Assembly (NCBI GenBank): GCA_965200825.1
Contig: OZ241385.1
Coordinates: 2,852,001 to 2,916,000, forward strand
From: Bin80 sp026709335
Lineage (GTDB): Bacteria; Bacteroidota; Rhodothermia; Rhodothermales; Bin80
Direction: 5' to 3'
Length of the DNA: 64,000 nt
Shown here: positions 43,427 through 51,884 of the stretch, piece by piece
Numbering within the stretch: position 1 is the first letter of the stretch
Layout: the number at the start of each line of letters is the position of its first letter
The notes under the pieces: generated by a model
What the model was told of the DNA's origin: nothing
What the model saw: only the letters and a program-made list of their open reading frames with translations
Databases searched by the model: none
Translations under genes and position numbers: made by a program

Positions 43427-44782
43427 CTAAAACCCCTCTACAATACGGCGAAAGTTTGCACCTCGCTCTTCGTAGCTGGTAAACAAATCAAAGGAGGCGC
43501 ACGCAGGGCTCAGCAGAACAATATCGCCGGCTTTGGCACAGCTTCGTGCCTTCAGTGTGGCTTCATCAAGTGTGCCGCATGCAAGTGCCTGTTTGCTGTG
43601 GGGGCCGAGCTCTTGCAATACCTTTTGAGCACTTTCCCCAAATCCTATCACGGTATGGACCTTGGTGGATACCAAGGATTTGACCGCATCATAATTGTTT
43701 CCTTTGTCTCGTCCGCCGGCAATTAATATGATTGGAGATTTGAAGCTGAGCAGTGCATACCAGAGAGCATTCACATTGGTCGCTTTCGAGTCATTCACAT
43801 AGGTGACTCCGCCCAGTCTTCGAACCACTTCCAGTCGATGATCTACTCCGGTAAATCCCTTAAGACTTTCACGTAATACTTCGTCGGTGAGGCCCATGGA
43901 TTTTCCAACCAGTGCAGCTGCCAGCGAATTGCTGATATTGTGTGGCCCCGGAACTCCCAGTTCACTGGTGGGCATCAGCGCCCGCTTCTGGATTTGAATC
44001 ATATCCCCGACCGCGCTCGCACCATTTGAAAGTGCGACGCGAGAGCTGAAGGGAAGTCCCTCTACGTCAGAGACAGATACAAAGGATTCGACGCGTTCCC
44101 GGACCAAGGTATCGTCGTAATTATAGATCACAACGTTCCCCTCTATCTGGTTTTCATAGATACGTAATTTGCTTTCAGCGTATCGTTTGAAGCTGCCATC
44201 ATAGCGGTTCAGGTGATCGGGGGTAATATTCAGAATTACACTCACATCCGGGCGGAACGAATCGATGTGATCCAGTTGAAAACTTGATACCTCAAGCACG
44301 ATGACCGTTTCTGGAGGAAGCTCTTCGATCCGATCGGACAGTGGAGTACCAATGTTGCCCGCGACCACTGCAGATCGATCTGCAGTTTTCATCATATGCC
44401 CCACCATTGAAGCAGTGGTGGTTTTTCCGTTGGTTCCGGTGATGGATATAATCTGTCCATGAGCATACCAGGAGGCCACCTCAAGTTCGGAATAGATGGG
44501 AATTCCTGAGGCAAGAGCGGCCTGTACAGGTTGGGCGGATGTGGGGACCCCGGGGCTAAGTACCAGAAAATCTGCCTCCAGGACGAGTTCGGTATGCCCA
44601 TTGGCTTCCACCTTGATTCCCCGTTGGTTGCACCACTGAATGGTTTCTGAAGTAATCGGGCCGCTATCCGAGAGTAAAACCTTTGCCCCGGCATGAGCCA
44701 ATAGCGCCGAGACGGCACAACCGCTTCGAGCTGCTCCCAGAACAGTTACACGTTTTCCTTTGACGTTGCGTTCGGGTTTCAT
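43427..44782 (-). CDS. murD: UDP-MurNAc-L-Ala-D-glutamate ligase
   Basis: The second Mur ligase, adding D-Glu. It has VTVLGAARSGCAVSALLAHA at the N-terminus, FLVLSPGVPTSAQPV, the ATP-binding ITGTNGKTTTASMVGHMM, VLEVSSFQLDHIDSFRPDVS, and GVDHRLEVVRRLGGVTYVND plus IILIAGGRDKGNNYDA in the C-terminal domain. Length 451 aa is normal. The start overlaps the mraY stop as ATGA. Confidence 0.97.
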   Translation of the reverse strand: MKPERNVKGKRVTVLGAARSGCAVSALLAHAGAKVLLSDSGPITSETIQWCNQRGIKVEANGHTELVLEADFLVLSPGVPTSAQPVQAALASGIPIYSELEVASWYAHGQIISITGTNGKTTTASMVGHMMKTADRSAVVAGNIGTPLSDRIEELPPETVIVLEVSSFQLDHIDSFRPDVSVILNITPDHLNRYDGSFKRYAESKLRIYENQIEGNVVIYNYDDTLVRERVESFVSVSDVEGLPFSSRVALSNGASAVGDMIQIQKRALMPTSELGVPGPHNISNSLAAALVGKSMGLTDEVLRESLKGFTGVDHRLEVVRRLGGVTYVNDSKATNVNALWYALLSFKSPIILIAGGRDKGNNYDAVKSLVSTKVHTVIGFGESAQKVLQELGPHSKQALACGTLDEATLKARSCAKAGDIVLLSPACASFDLFTSYEERGANFRRIVEGF

Positions 44783-45939
44783 CGGATTCGGAGTGTAAGC
44801 AGAGTTGCCAGTACTGTCGCAATAGTCACGAGGTAAAAGCGAGTGACAATCTTGACTTCATGCATGCCGTTTACCTCATAATGGTGGTGCAGTGGAGCCA
44901 TGCGGAAAATCCGTTTTCCTGCACCTTCTTTCCGTCGGGTATAGCGGAAGTAGCTAGTTTGTATAATCACCGATAAGGTTTCCACGAAAAAGACCGCGCA
45001 GAGCAGAGGAAGCAGAAGCTCTTTTTTGATCATCAGAGCGGCCACTGCAATGGCAGCTCCCAGTGCCAAGGATCCGGTATCTCCCATGAAGACGCTTGCC
45101 GGATAACTGTTAAACCACAGGAACCCCAGGCACGCAACGGCCATAGCAGACATAAAGATGGTCAGTTCACCTGAACCTGGAAGATGCATCACCCCGAGAT
45201 AGGATGAAAACACCTGATGCCCCGAGATATACACAAATACAATAAGTCCCAGGGTCACGATGGAAGTGATGCCGGCAGCGAGCCCGTCGAGTCCATCGGT
45301 GAGGTTGACAGCATTAGAGGTACCCGTGACCACGAGGATGGTCATCGGAATGAAAAGAATCCATCCAAGCTCTAGTCCTCCAAAAAAAGTATTTCCGAGA
45401 ACGTTGTAGTCAAGGTGCCAGTTCTGGAAGATCGGTAGTTCAGTGAGCGATCGTGTTTCCTGGAATTGCGGGTGAAAGTACATTACAAGTCCCACGAGCA
45501 ATCCAAGCCCAATCTGGCCGGTCAACTTCATTCGTGCGGCGAGCCCTGCCTTACCCTTGAGGATTGTTTTGATATAGTCATCTGAAAATCCGAATGCTGC
45601 CATCCACAGGGTTGCGATCAGGATCAGCCATATGTATACCTCTCGCAGATCCCCCCACAGGAGGGTTGCGATCACGATTGCGCTGACAATAATGAGCCCT
45701 CCCATTGTCGGAGTTCCGCGTTTATGAGAATGATCGACACCGTTTGCTGCCAATTCTGTGCGCACTTCTTCTCCGAGCTGCTTACGTTCGAGCCAGCGAA
45801 TCACACGTGGACCAATGACCATGACGATCACGAATGCAGTGATTGCAGCGAGCGTTGCACGTACGGTGATAAATTCCACGATCTGGAAGCCCGGTGGGTG
45901 AAACAACCCTTCAAGCCATTGTATCAGAAAGTAGAGCAT
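44779..45939 (-). CDS. mraY: Phospho-MurNAc-pentapeptide transferase
   Basis: This inner-membrane enzyme makes lipid I from UDP-MurNAc-pentapeptide and undecaprenyl phosphate. Motifs: HSHKRGTPTMGGLIIVSAI, FGFSDDYIKTILKGKAGLAA (DD pair), NAVNLTDGLDGLAAGITS, FMGDTGSLALGAAIAVAALM and the C-terminal MAPLHHHYEVNG. About ten membrane segments; 386 aa. It follows murE by 3 nt, leaving no room for murF, which is often in this place in other phyla. Confidence 0.97.
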   Translation of the reverse strand: MLYFLIQWLEGLFHPPGFQIVEFITVRATLAAITAFVIVMVIGPRVIRWLERKQLGEEVRTELAANGVDHSHKRGTPTMGGLIIVSAIVIATLLWGDLREVYIWLILIATLWMAAFGFSDDYIKTILKGKAGLAARMKLTGQIGLGLLVGLVMYFHPQFQETRSLTELPIFQNWHLDYNVLGNTFFGGLELGWILFIPMTILVVTGTSNAVNLTDGLDGLAAGITSIVTLGLIVFVYISGHQVFSSYLGVMHLPGSGELTIFMSAMAVACLGFLWFNSYPASVFMGDTGSLALGAAIAVAALMIKKELLLPLLCAVFFVETLSVIIQTSYFRYTRRKEGAGKRIFRMAPLHHHYEVNGMHEVKIVTRFYLVTIATVLATLLTLRIR

Positions 45940-45942
45940 GGC

Positions 45943-47415
45943 TTAGTTGAGAGGTTTCGGGTTTCGTGAGGCAAAAGCTTCCAGAATCAGATCCTGATCT
46001 TTCATGGCGATCTGGGTTCCGTTTTCCATCTGAACAGACTCATGTCCTTTTCCTGCTACGAGTACAATGTCTCCGGCATTGCAGGTTTTGGCTACATATT
46101 GCACTGCTTCGGGTCTCGATGGAATCAGACGAGCCTTCTCAGGGACATTCATGCCATGCATGATGGCTTCGGCAATGGTCGGAGCCGATTCACTGCGCGG
46201 ATTGTCACTGGTGATGATGACCTCATCCGCCAGATTTTCTGCAATAGCGCCCATGACCGGGCGTTTGGCCTTGTCACGATCTCCACCGCACCCAAAAACA
46301 CACCATAGGCGATTTTTCCTGTTGGGTGAGCGGGCAAGAGCCAGAAGTACCTGCTCCAGTGCATCGGGTGTATGCGCGTAATCCACTACGACCCGGGTCG
46401 TATCGTCACACAGATACTGTTCAAATCTGCCAGAGACCGGATTCGCTTCAGATAGCGCGTCAATCACATCTGCACCGGGTAGTCCTGTTGTACGAGCTGC
46501 CCCATAGGCAGCTGCCAGATTATATGCATTGAAGGTGCCCGCCAGACGAAATGTGCAGGTTCTGCCATCAAGATGCAATCGAAGCCCGTCGGGGCTGTCT
46601 TTCACGATCCTGAATTGAATATCTGCATCCGTATGCTGGCCATATGAACAGTGTGATGCCTGAGTATGCTCTACGATGTGCTTGCCTGCCGGATCATCTC
46701 GGTTGTACACGGCAACGGCCTCGGGAGCAAGATCATCAAAAAGGCGCTTTTTGGACTTAAAGTAATGTTCCATCGTTTTGTGGTAGTCCAGATGATCATG
46801 CAACAGATTGGTAAAGATGCCGACAGAAAAATTCAATGTCGCAGTTCGATATTGATCGAGAGCGTGAGAGGAGACTTCAACGATACATGCTTTGCAACCG
46901 GAGTCGACCATCTCTGCCAGCATTGGCTGAAGCTCGGTTGCATCGGGGGTTGTGAGTCGAGACACATACCTTGTTTTTCCTGTCGTACAGGTTACCGTGC
47001 CGATCAGGCCGGCTGGAGTTCCCGTAGACTCCAATACATGATGGACAAGGGTTGCCGTAGTGGTTTTTCCGTTCGTTCCGGTCACACCCGTGAGGTGCAA
47101 AGACGAGGCGGGGTGCTTATGGAAGGCTGCTGCGACTATTGCAGATGCTTTTCGTGCATTAGATACTTGAATGAGAGATGGAACTCCGTCAGGGTTTTTC
47201 TCGGAGAGAATGACGCTTGCTCCGGCATCAAGTGCGTGCCGGATATAGGAATTTCCTTGTTCGCGATTACCATGAATCGCCGTGAAGACATACCCCGTCT
47301 TGACTTTGCGGCTATCTTGGCACACTCCGGTGACCATAACTTCGGGGGCAGGCCTACCAGGGTTGGTGAGCAGTCCTGCGTCGGCTAACCGAATATGTAG
47401 ATCGGCCCAGTTCAT
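45943..47415 (-). CDS. murE: UDP-MurNAc-tripeptide synthetase (meso-DAP type)
   Basis: The third Mur ligase. It has the ATP-binding VTGTNGKTTTATLVHHVL, VEVSSHALDQYR, and TSDNPRSESAPTIAEA. The DNPR motif marks meso-diaminopimelate as the added residue, so the peptidoglycan is DAP-type. VVDYAHTPDALEQVL and WCVFGCGGDRDKAKRPVMG are also typical. Length 490 aa is normal. It lies 1 nt after ftsI and 3 nt before mraY. Confidence 0.97.
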   Translation of the reverse strand: MNWADLHIRLADAGLLTNPGRPAPEVMVTGVCQDSRKVKTGYVFTAIHGNREQGNSYIRHALDAGASVILSEKNPDGVPSLIQVSNARKASAIVAAAFHKHPASSLHLTGVTGTNGKTTTATLVHHVLESTGTPAGLIGTVTCTTGKTRYVSRLTTPDATELQPMLAEMVDSGCKACIVEVSSHALDQYRTATLNFSVGIFTNLLHDHLDYHKTMEHYFKSKKRLFDDLAPEAVAVYNRDDPAGKHIVEHTQASHCSYGQHTDADIQFRIVKDSPDGLRLHLDGRTCTFRLAGTFNAYNLAAAYGAARTTGLPGADVIDALSEANPVSGRFEQYLCDDTTRVVVDYAHTPDALEQVLLALARSPNRKNRLWCVFGCGGDRDKAKRPVMGAIAENLADEVIITSDNPRSESAPTIAEAIMHGMNVPEKARLIPSRPEAVQYVAKTCNAGDIVLVAGKGHESVQMENGTQIAMKDQDLILEAFASRNPKPLN

Positions 47416-47416
47416 C

Positions 47417-49405
47417 TTATTGTAATTGAAGAATGACTTGGGAATCGATGGTATCCCCGGGTTCAGGCAATTGCTCGATCACCGTTCCTGATCCGATCAA
47501 TTGGGTGTAGATTCCTCTGGAGCTCAGCAAATACCGTACGCTTCTTGCATCAAGCCCCAGAACACTGGGCATGATCGTCAACTCACCGGTAGGCTGGGTT
47601 GCTTGAATTGCCGCCCTGGAGCTCTGCGTGGTTTGCTCAAATTGTGGCAGTGGTTCAGAAGAATTTTTCTTCACCATGAATTGCCATCCTTCATGGGGAA
47701 AAGGAAGACCCGAGTCGGGGAATGTTACGGCCCAGCGCTCAACAATGCGCCGAAATATGGGAGCCGAAACCCTTCCCCCGTAAATACTTGTCTGAGGTTC
47801 ATCCAGGACCACAACCATCGCCACCTGGGGATCCTCGGCGGGATAGAACCCAACAAAAGTTGCCCGGTATTCATCCCCGTACTGTCCGTTTACGGTTTTT
47901 CGAGCGGTCCCGGTTTTTCCGGCCACGGTGATGCCTTCTACCCTGGCTTCAGTGGCAGTTCCCCGTTGAACGACATCGATAAATGCCGGCAACAGCTTGG
48001 AGGCGGTCTCCTCCTTGAGCACCCTGCGGATGGAATCTGTCCGTGCCGGGTCATCCATGGCCCGCCATAGTACGCGTCCGGTCACATCACGCCGCTCTGC
48101 TACGATATATGGTTGGCGAAGCAGTCCACCATTCGCAAGAGCTGCGTACGCCATCACCAACTGAATGGGGGTGACGTCAATCTCATACCCGATACTGAGC
48201 GCGGGTTTTGTAGTTTGACTCCACAGGTTTGTCCGCTTAAGAAACCCGGAAATTTCACCGGGAAGATCTACCCAGGTTTTTTGTCCAAATCCGAAATTGC
48301 GGATATACTCGTACAGCTCTGTGGGCTCCATTGAGCTGGTCGTCAGAGCCATCCCTACATTACTACTCTTAACAATGACGTCATTAAAGGAGAGTTGTCC
48401 ATATTTGGAGATATCGTTCAGCGTATATCCGGCCAGCTGGAGGGTTCCATTCCCTGTATCAACAATGCGATCCATAGAAGTTACGCCGGTTTCCAGGGCC
48501 GCCGAGGCGGCAATCATTTTGAATGCAGAGCCGGGTTCAAGTCGATCGGTGATGGCACGATTGCGCCAGGCAGATACCGATGCACTTTGAGGAGCATTTG
48601 CGTCAAAGCTTGGAACATTGGCAATCGCCAGAATGGCTCCGCTTCGAGGATCCACAGCAATCGCACTTCCATGAAGTGCGCCCGCTTCAGCCACACCGGC
48701 AGCAAGCTCATCTTCCATGATGGTCTGGCGGATCAAGTCAATGGTGAGTACGAGGGTTTCTCCGTCGGTGGGAGGAACGACCACTCCCTCTACATCAATG
48801 CGTAGATATCCACGACGATCTCGAAGAAGTGTGCGGCGTCCGGGCTTTCCTTTTAGGTATTCGTCATACTCAAGCTCAAGTCCTGCTTTCCCAACCCCGT
48901 CCCGATCAATCTGTCCAAGGATGTGGGAAGCTGTGGTTCCATAGACATACTGGCGCCGGGAGCGCTCTTCAAGAATCACGCCTGGGATATTCCATTGAGC
49001 AACTTCCCTTCGCTGATCCGGGGAGAGATCCAGTAGCCGGACAAACTGTTTGCTGGATCGATTTTCGATCTTTGCTTCCAGAAATTCAGTAGAGGTGCCT
49101 GTTAGGTTTTCCAGACGAATCAAAAAGAAAGTTTTTTCCTCGTCAAAGCCCGGAGCCGTGGGGTCCAATGCGAGATTGTAGCGAGGAGAGTTGACAGCCA
49201 GGGCACGTCCCCGGATATCAAGGATTCCTCCTCGTTGCGGAAGCAGAATCTGTTGTGATTCTGCCTGATGCCATCCCAATTCCCGCAGATCTTCTCCCTG
49301 ATCTACATTCAGCCAGATCAGTCTGCCTGCAATAATCAGCGGAAGGAGTGCCAAGATGGTGAGCACGACATACATCCGCCCCAGAGTTTGATCCCGAATA
49401 TTCAT
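47417..49405 (-). CDS. ftsI: FtsI, class B penicillin-binding protein with PASTA domain
   Basis: This septal transpeptidase cross-links peptidoglycan with FtsW. An N-terminal membrane anchor (VVLTILALLPLIIAGRLIWL) is followed by the dimerisation/pedestal domain (LPQRGGILDIRGRALAVNSP). The transpeptidase domain has the active-site motifs SAFK (LEPGSAFKMIA), SSN (VKSSNVGMAL) and KTG (VAGKTGTARKT). The C-terminal about 50 residues (MPSVLGLDARSVRYLLSSRG to DTIDSQVILQLQ) form a PASTA domain, common in Bacteroidota FtsI. Length 662 aa fits this class. Overlaps ftsL by 4 nt. Confidence 0.96.
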   Translation of the reverse strand: MNIRDQTLGRMYVVLTILALLPLIIAGRLIWLNVDQGEDLRELGWHQAESQQILLPQRGGILDIRGRALAVNSPRYNLALDPTAPGFDEEKTFFLIRLENLTGTSTEFLEAKIENRSSKQFVRLLDLSPDQRREVAQWNIPGVILEERSRRQYVYGTTASHILGQIDRDGVGKAGLELEYDEYLKGKPGRRTLLRDRRGYLRIDVEGVVVPPTDGETLVLTIDLIRQTIMEDELAAGVAEAGALHGSAIAVDPRSGAILAIANVPSFDANAPQSASVSAWRNRAITDRLEPGSAFKMIAASAALETGVTSMDRIVDTGNGTLQLAGYTLNDISKYGQLSFNDVIVKSSNVGMALTTSSMEPTELYEYIRNFGFGQKTWVDLPGEISGFLKRTNLWSQTTKPALSIGYEIDVTPIQLVMAYAALANGGLLRQPYIVAERRDVTGRVLWRAMDDPARTDSIRRVLKEETASKLLPAFIDVVQRGTATEARVEGITVAGKTGTARKTVNGQYGDEYRATFVGFYPAEDPQVAMVVVLDEPQTSIYGGRVSAPIFRRIVERWAVTFPDSGLPFPHEGWQFMVKKNSSEPLPQFEQTTQSSRAAIQATQPTGELTIMPSVLGLDARSVRYLLSSRGIYTQLIGSGTVIEQLPEPGDTIDSQVILQLQ

Positions 49406-49821
49406 GGTTGGGTTTGCCGGATGCCTTGGATAATCACTGAATCTTCATATCCTGTCTGAAGCCCCAGCATCGCTCCGCGTTCGTAGATGACCGAAGGACC
49501 TGTCGCAGAGTTATAGTCCGCTACAAGCCGGGTATGCTGCAGGTGGAGCCGGATATTTTCTCGGCGTTGGGTATTGATTTCTGTGAGAAGATCCTGGGAT
49601 CGGTGAATATGACCGATGTAAGCTGTCAGAATCCCGGCGAGGATGAAGATGATCAGGCCAAAGTGCAGGGTGGGAATGCGGGCGATGACTTTCGGCTTTG
49701 CTGCATATTCGTCAATGACCGTCAATTCCTGCCAGTTCCGCATCGTCCGCATTGCCTGATCCACCGCCCGCTTCCTGCGCGTGTCCTGACCGGGCTGCCC
49801 GTATTTCAAGTTCTTTCTCAT
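49402..49821 (-). CDS. ftsL: FtsL-like divisome protein
   Basis: This small bitopic protein lies between rsmH and ftsI, the usual ftsL place. A basic cytoplasmic part (about 1-60) is followed by one membrane segment (LHFGLIIFILAGILTAYIGH) and a periplasmic coiled coil (RSQDLLTEINTQRRENIRLH and on). Sequence is poorly conserved in the family, so order and topology carry the call. Start ATG 49821 overlaps the rsmH stop as ATGA; a longer frame to 49857 exists. Confidence 0.85.
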   Translation of the reverse strand: MRKNLKYGQPGQDTRRKRAVDQAMRTMRNWQELTVIDEYAAKPKVIARIPTLHFGLIIFILAGILTAYIGHIHRSQDLLTEINTQRRENIRLHLQHTRLVADYNSATGPSVIYERGAMLGLQTGYEDSVIIQGIRQTQP

Positions 49822-50777
49822 TTGACCTCGTTTTCGGAGCTTCCAGGAAAAGAACAACGGATGCCTGCGCGCAATTTTGCGCTTCGGGAACGCCGATTCG
49901 CAGCAATTTCTGCTGCATCAGGGGTCACCGGCCGGCGGGTAAGTGGTTTCCAGGGCACAAGCCGGTTTCCATAGAGGTCTCGTTTTGGCTCACCCTCCAG
50001 GACTCCGTCCCGCAGCATACGCTTCACCATTCGATCTTCCAGCGAGTGATAGCTTATGACAACCATCCGTCCGCCCTCGGCAACCATTCTCGCGCTAGAT
50101 TCAAGAACCTGAGCCAACTCGCTCAATTCTTCATTGACCGAAATTCGGAGTGCCTGAAAAGTGCGGGCAACCGCACGGGATTCCTGTCGCGTGGGGACCG
50201 CTCCGCGTACAATCCGGGCCAGTGCCGAAGTTGTTTCAACAGGGCGTTTTGCAATGATGGCACGGGAGATCTTTCGTGCACGGGGTTCTTCTCCTCGGGA
50301 GTACAGGATATCGGACAGGGCCTCCTCACTAAACCCGTTTACGATATCTGCTGCGGTAAAGGACATATTTCTGCCCATTCGCATGTCCAGGGGCGCACTT
50401 TGGCGATGGCTGAATCCTCTGGACGCTGAATCGAGTTGATGCGAGGAAACCCCCAGGTCCAGTAGCAATCCGTTGATGGGGCAGTACTCTTCTATCAGAG
50501 TCTCCAGATTACTGAATTTTTCCTCAAACAGTGTAAGCTGCTTTCGCTTGAGTGCGTCGGTAAATCGGGATTCCACAGTTCGGGTTGCCTCTGCATCGCG
50601 GTCAACTGCCACGACGCGTCCTTTGGGCGACAGTACGGACAGGATGGCGGCAATATGCCCGCCGCCTCCTGCGGTTGCATCAACGTATAGTCCGTTCATA
50701 TCTGTAACCAGGTATTTCAGGACCGTATGAGAGAGAACAGGTGCATGGTAGTCAGTTGCATAAGAGACCGGAGGCAT
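49818..50777 (-). CDS. rsmH: 16S rRNA m4C1402 methyltransferase RsmH
   Basis: It N4-methylates C1402 of 16S rRNA using SAM. Motifs: HAPVLSHTVLKYL, YVDATAGGGGHIAAILSVL (SAM site), VVAVDRDAEATR, GLLLDLGVSSHQLDSASRGF, ALRISVNEELSEL, and VISYHSLEDRMVKRML with KPLTRRPVTPDAAE towards the C-terminus. Length is normal. Start ATG 50777 shares its A with the mraZ stop (TGATG). Confidence 0.97.
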   Translation of the reverse strand: MPPVSYATDYHAPVLSHTVLKYLVTDMNGLYVDATAGGGGHIAAILSVLSPKGRVVAVDRDAEATRTVESRFTDALKRKQLTLFEEKFSNLETLIEEYCPINGLLLDLGVSSHQLDSASRGFSHRQSAPLDMRMGRNMSFTAADIVNGFSEEALSDILYSRGEEPRARKISRAIIAKRPVETTSALARIVRGAVPTRQESRAVARTFQALRISVNEELSELAQVLESSARMVAEGGRMVVISYHSLEDRMVKRMLRDGVLEGEPKRDLYGNRLVPWKPLTRRPVTPDAAEIAANRRSRSAKLRAGIRCSFPGSSENEVK

Positions 50778-51220
50778 CAAATTCCCATTACCTCAGCCGC
50801 AAGTGTTTCGTAATCTGATTCTTCGGCATTTAGATATTCATCAAATCGTTCAGGGTGCCAGATTTCGATATGTCTCTGACTTCCCAGAACCAGTGTTTTT
50901 TTTTCGATTCCAGCATACTCAATCAGCGGACGTTGCAGTGCAATCCGGCCTTTGGAGTCCAGTGCAACTTCTTCAGCCCACATCATGAATTGGCGTTTAA
51001 AGGCTCTGTGTTTGCGGTCGTATGGATTGAGTGAGGCAATCTGATCTTCGATCTTCAGCCATTCATCGAGGGGATAGGCAAAAACGCACTGCTCAAATCC
51101 GCGTGTAGTCACAAACGTATTCTGGGCTTCCAGACTCATGCACGCACGCATCCTGGAAGGGATCGCAATGCGCCCTTTAGGGTCGACCGAATACGTTGCC
51201 TGTCCCTTAAATCCAGGCAT
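50777..51220 (-). CDS. mraZ: MraZ, transcriptional regulator of the dcw cluster
   Basis: This ring-forming DNA-binding protein has two SpoVT/AbrB-like halves, each with the family signature: SVDPKGRIAIPSRMR (about 10-24) and ALDSKGRIALQRPLIEYAG (about 90-108). It represses or tunes its own operon by binding tandem TGGG-type boxes, three of which lie upstream at 51264-51293. First gene of the dcw operon. Start ATG 51220; a TTG immediately before is in frame. Confidence 0.96.
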   Translation of the reverse strand: MPGFKGQATYSVDPKGRIAIPSRMRACMSLEAQNTFVTTRGFEQCVFAYPLDEWLKIEDQIASLNPYDRKHRAFKRQFMMWAEEVALDSKGRIALQRPLIEYAGIEKKTLVLGSQRHIEIWHPERFDEYLNAEESDYETLAAEVMGI

Positions 51221-51263
51221 CAATTACCGTTCAAGTGTAGCTAACACGCTAATGATAAGAAAA

Positions 51264-51293
51264 ATTTCCCACAATTTCCCACAATTTCCCACA
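51264..51293 (-). promoter_or_regulatory. Three tandem 10-bp MraZ boxes upstream of mraZ
   Basis: ATTTCCCACA occurs three times with no gap (51264-51273, 51274-51283, 51284-51293); on the coding strand this is TGTGGGAAAT repeated. MraZ of E. coli and other bacteria binds direct TGGGN repeats spaced by about one helical turn just upstream of mraZ, so this is very probably the operator. It lies 44-73 nt before the mraZ start, where it would also overlap the promoter. Confidence 0.85.
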
Positions 51294-51884
51294 AAAATAC
51301 AGCTAATATAAAAAATTTTCTCCTTGCAGTTATGATAGAACGGAGTGAGATGTGCCAAATACGTCACAGTGAGCGGTGTTAGCCTGTCTGCTAATCAATA
51401 ATTTGTGGAGATGAGGGAACTGGAAGAACATGCAATTATGAGGTTACGATCTCTTCAATTGCTTGCCATACATCGGAGTGTTCACGAACGAGCCTGTTCT
51501 TTGTAATTTTGGGCGAGGCTCACTCCGCCCAAGATCAAAAATGATTATGCCCTTACCTGAACAATTAGCAGGATTTCCTGCACCTCCCGTGCGGGTATCA
51601 TTTCGGCAGGAGTACGGGTTTTCCGGATTCCGTAGAGATTCAGTCGGTCCAGTTAATGCGTATAGCCATCCTCCTGTAGCAGATCTCCGCACATCTCTTG
51701 CCTAGCATCTTTTGCGTTTTCCCGTTTTGCATCTGATGCCCCTCTATTATTAAGGAGGTACTGAGATGCACTGAACATATCTATCACGTCTGGACAAGAC
51801 ACACCCTTATCAGCCTGCGGGAAATTTAGTTGAGTCGGAGTCCAGAAAAGGTTTTGCAGCAGAAGATCCTATAAGATGCCTGGG
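51294..51884. other. 591-bp intergenic region, no supported gene
   Basis: It lies between the dcw promoter and the end of pyrG. Short frames on both strands (51444-51705) give low-complexity, unrecognisable products. The dcw promoter should lie at its left end beside the MraZ boxes. Nothing else stands out. Confidence 0.4.

Noticed and set aside
51264..51293. Short tandem repeat as a CRISPR array
   Set aside because: The 10-bp units are gapless without spacers and sit exactly where MraZ boxes are expected.
51463..51705. 80-codon plus-strand frame upstream of the dcw operon
   Set aside because: Both strands are open over the same stretch and neither product is recognisable; no start or ribosome-site support.
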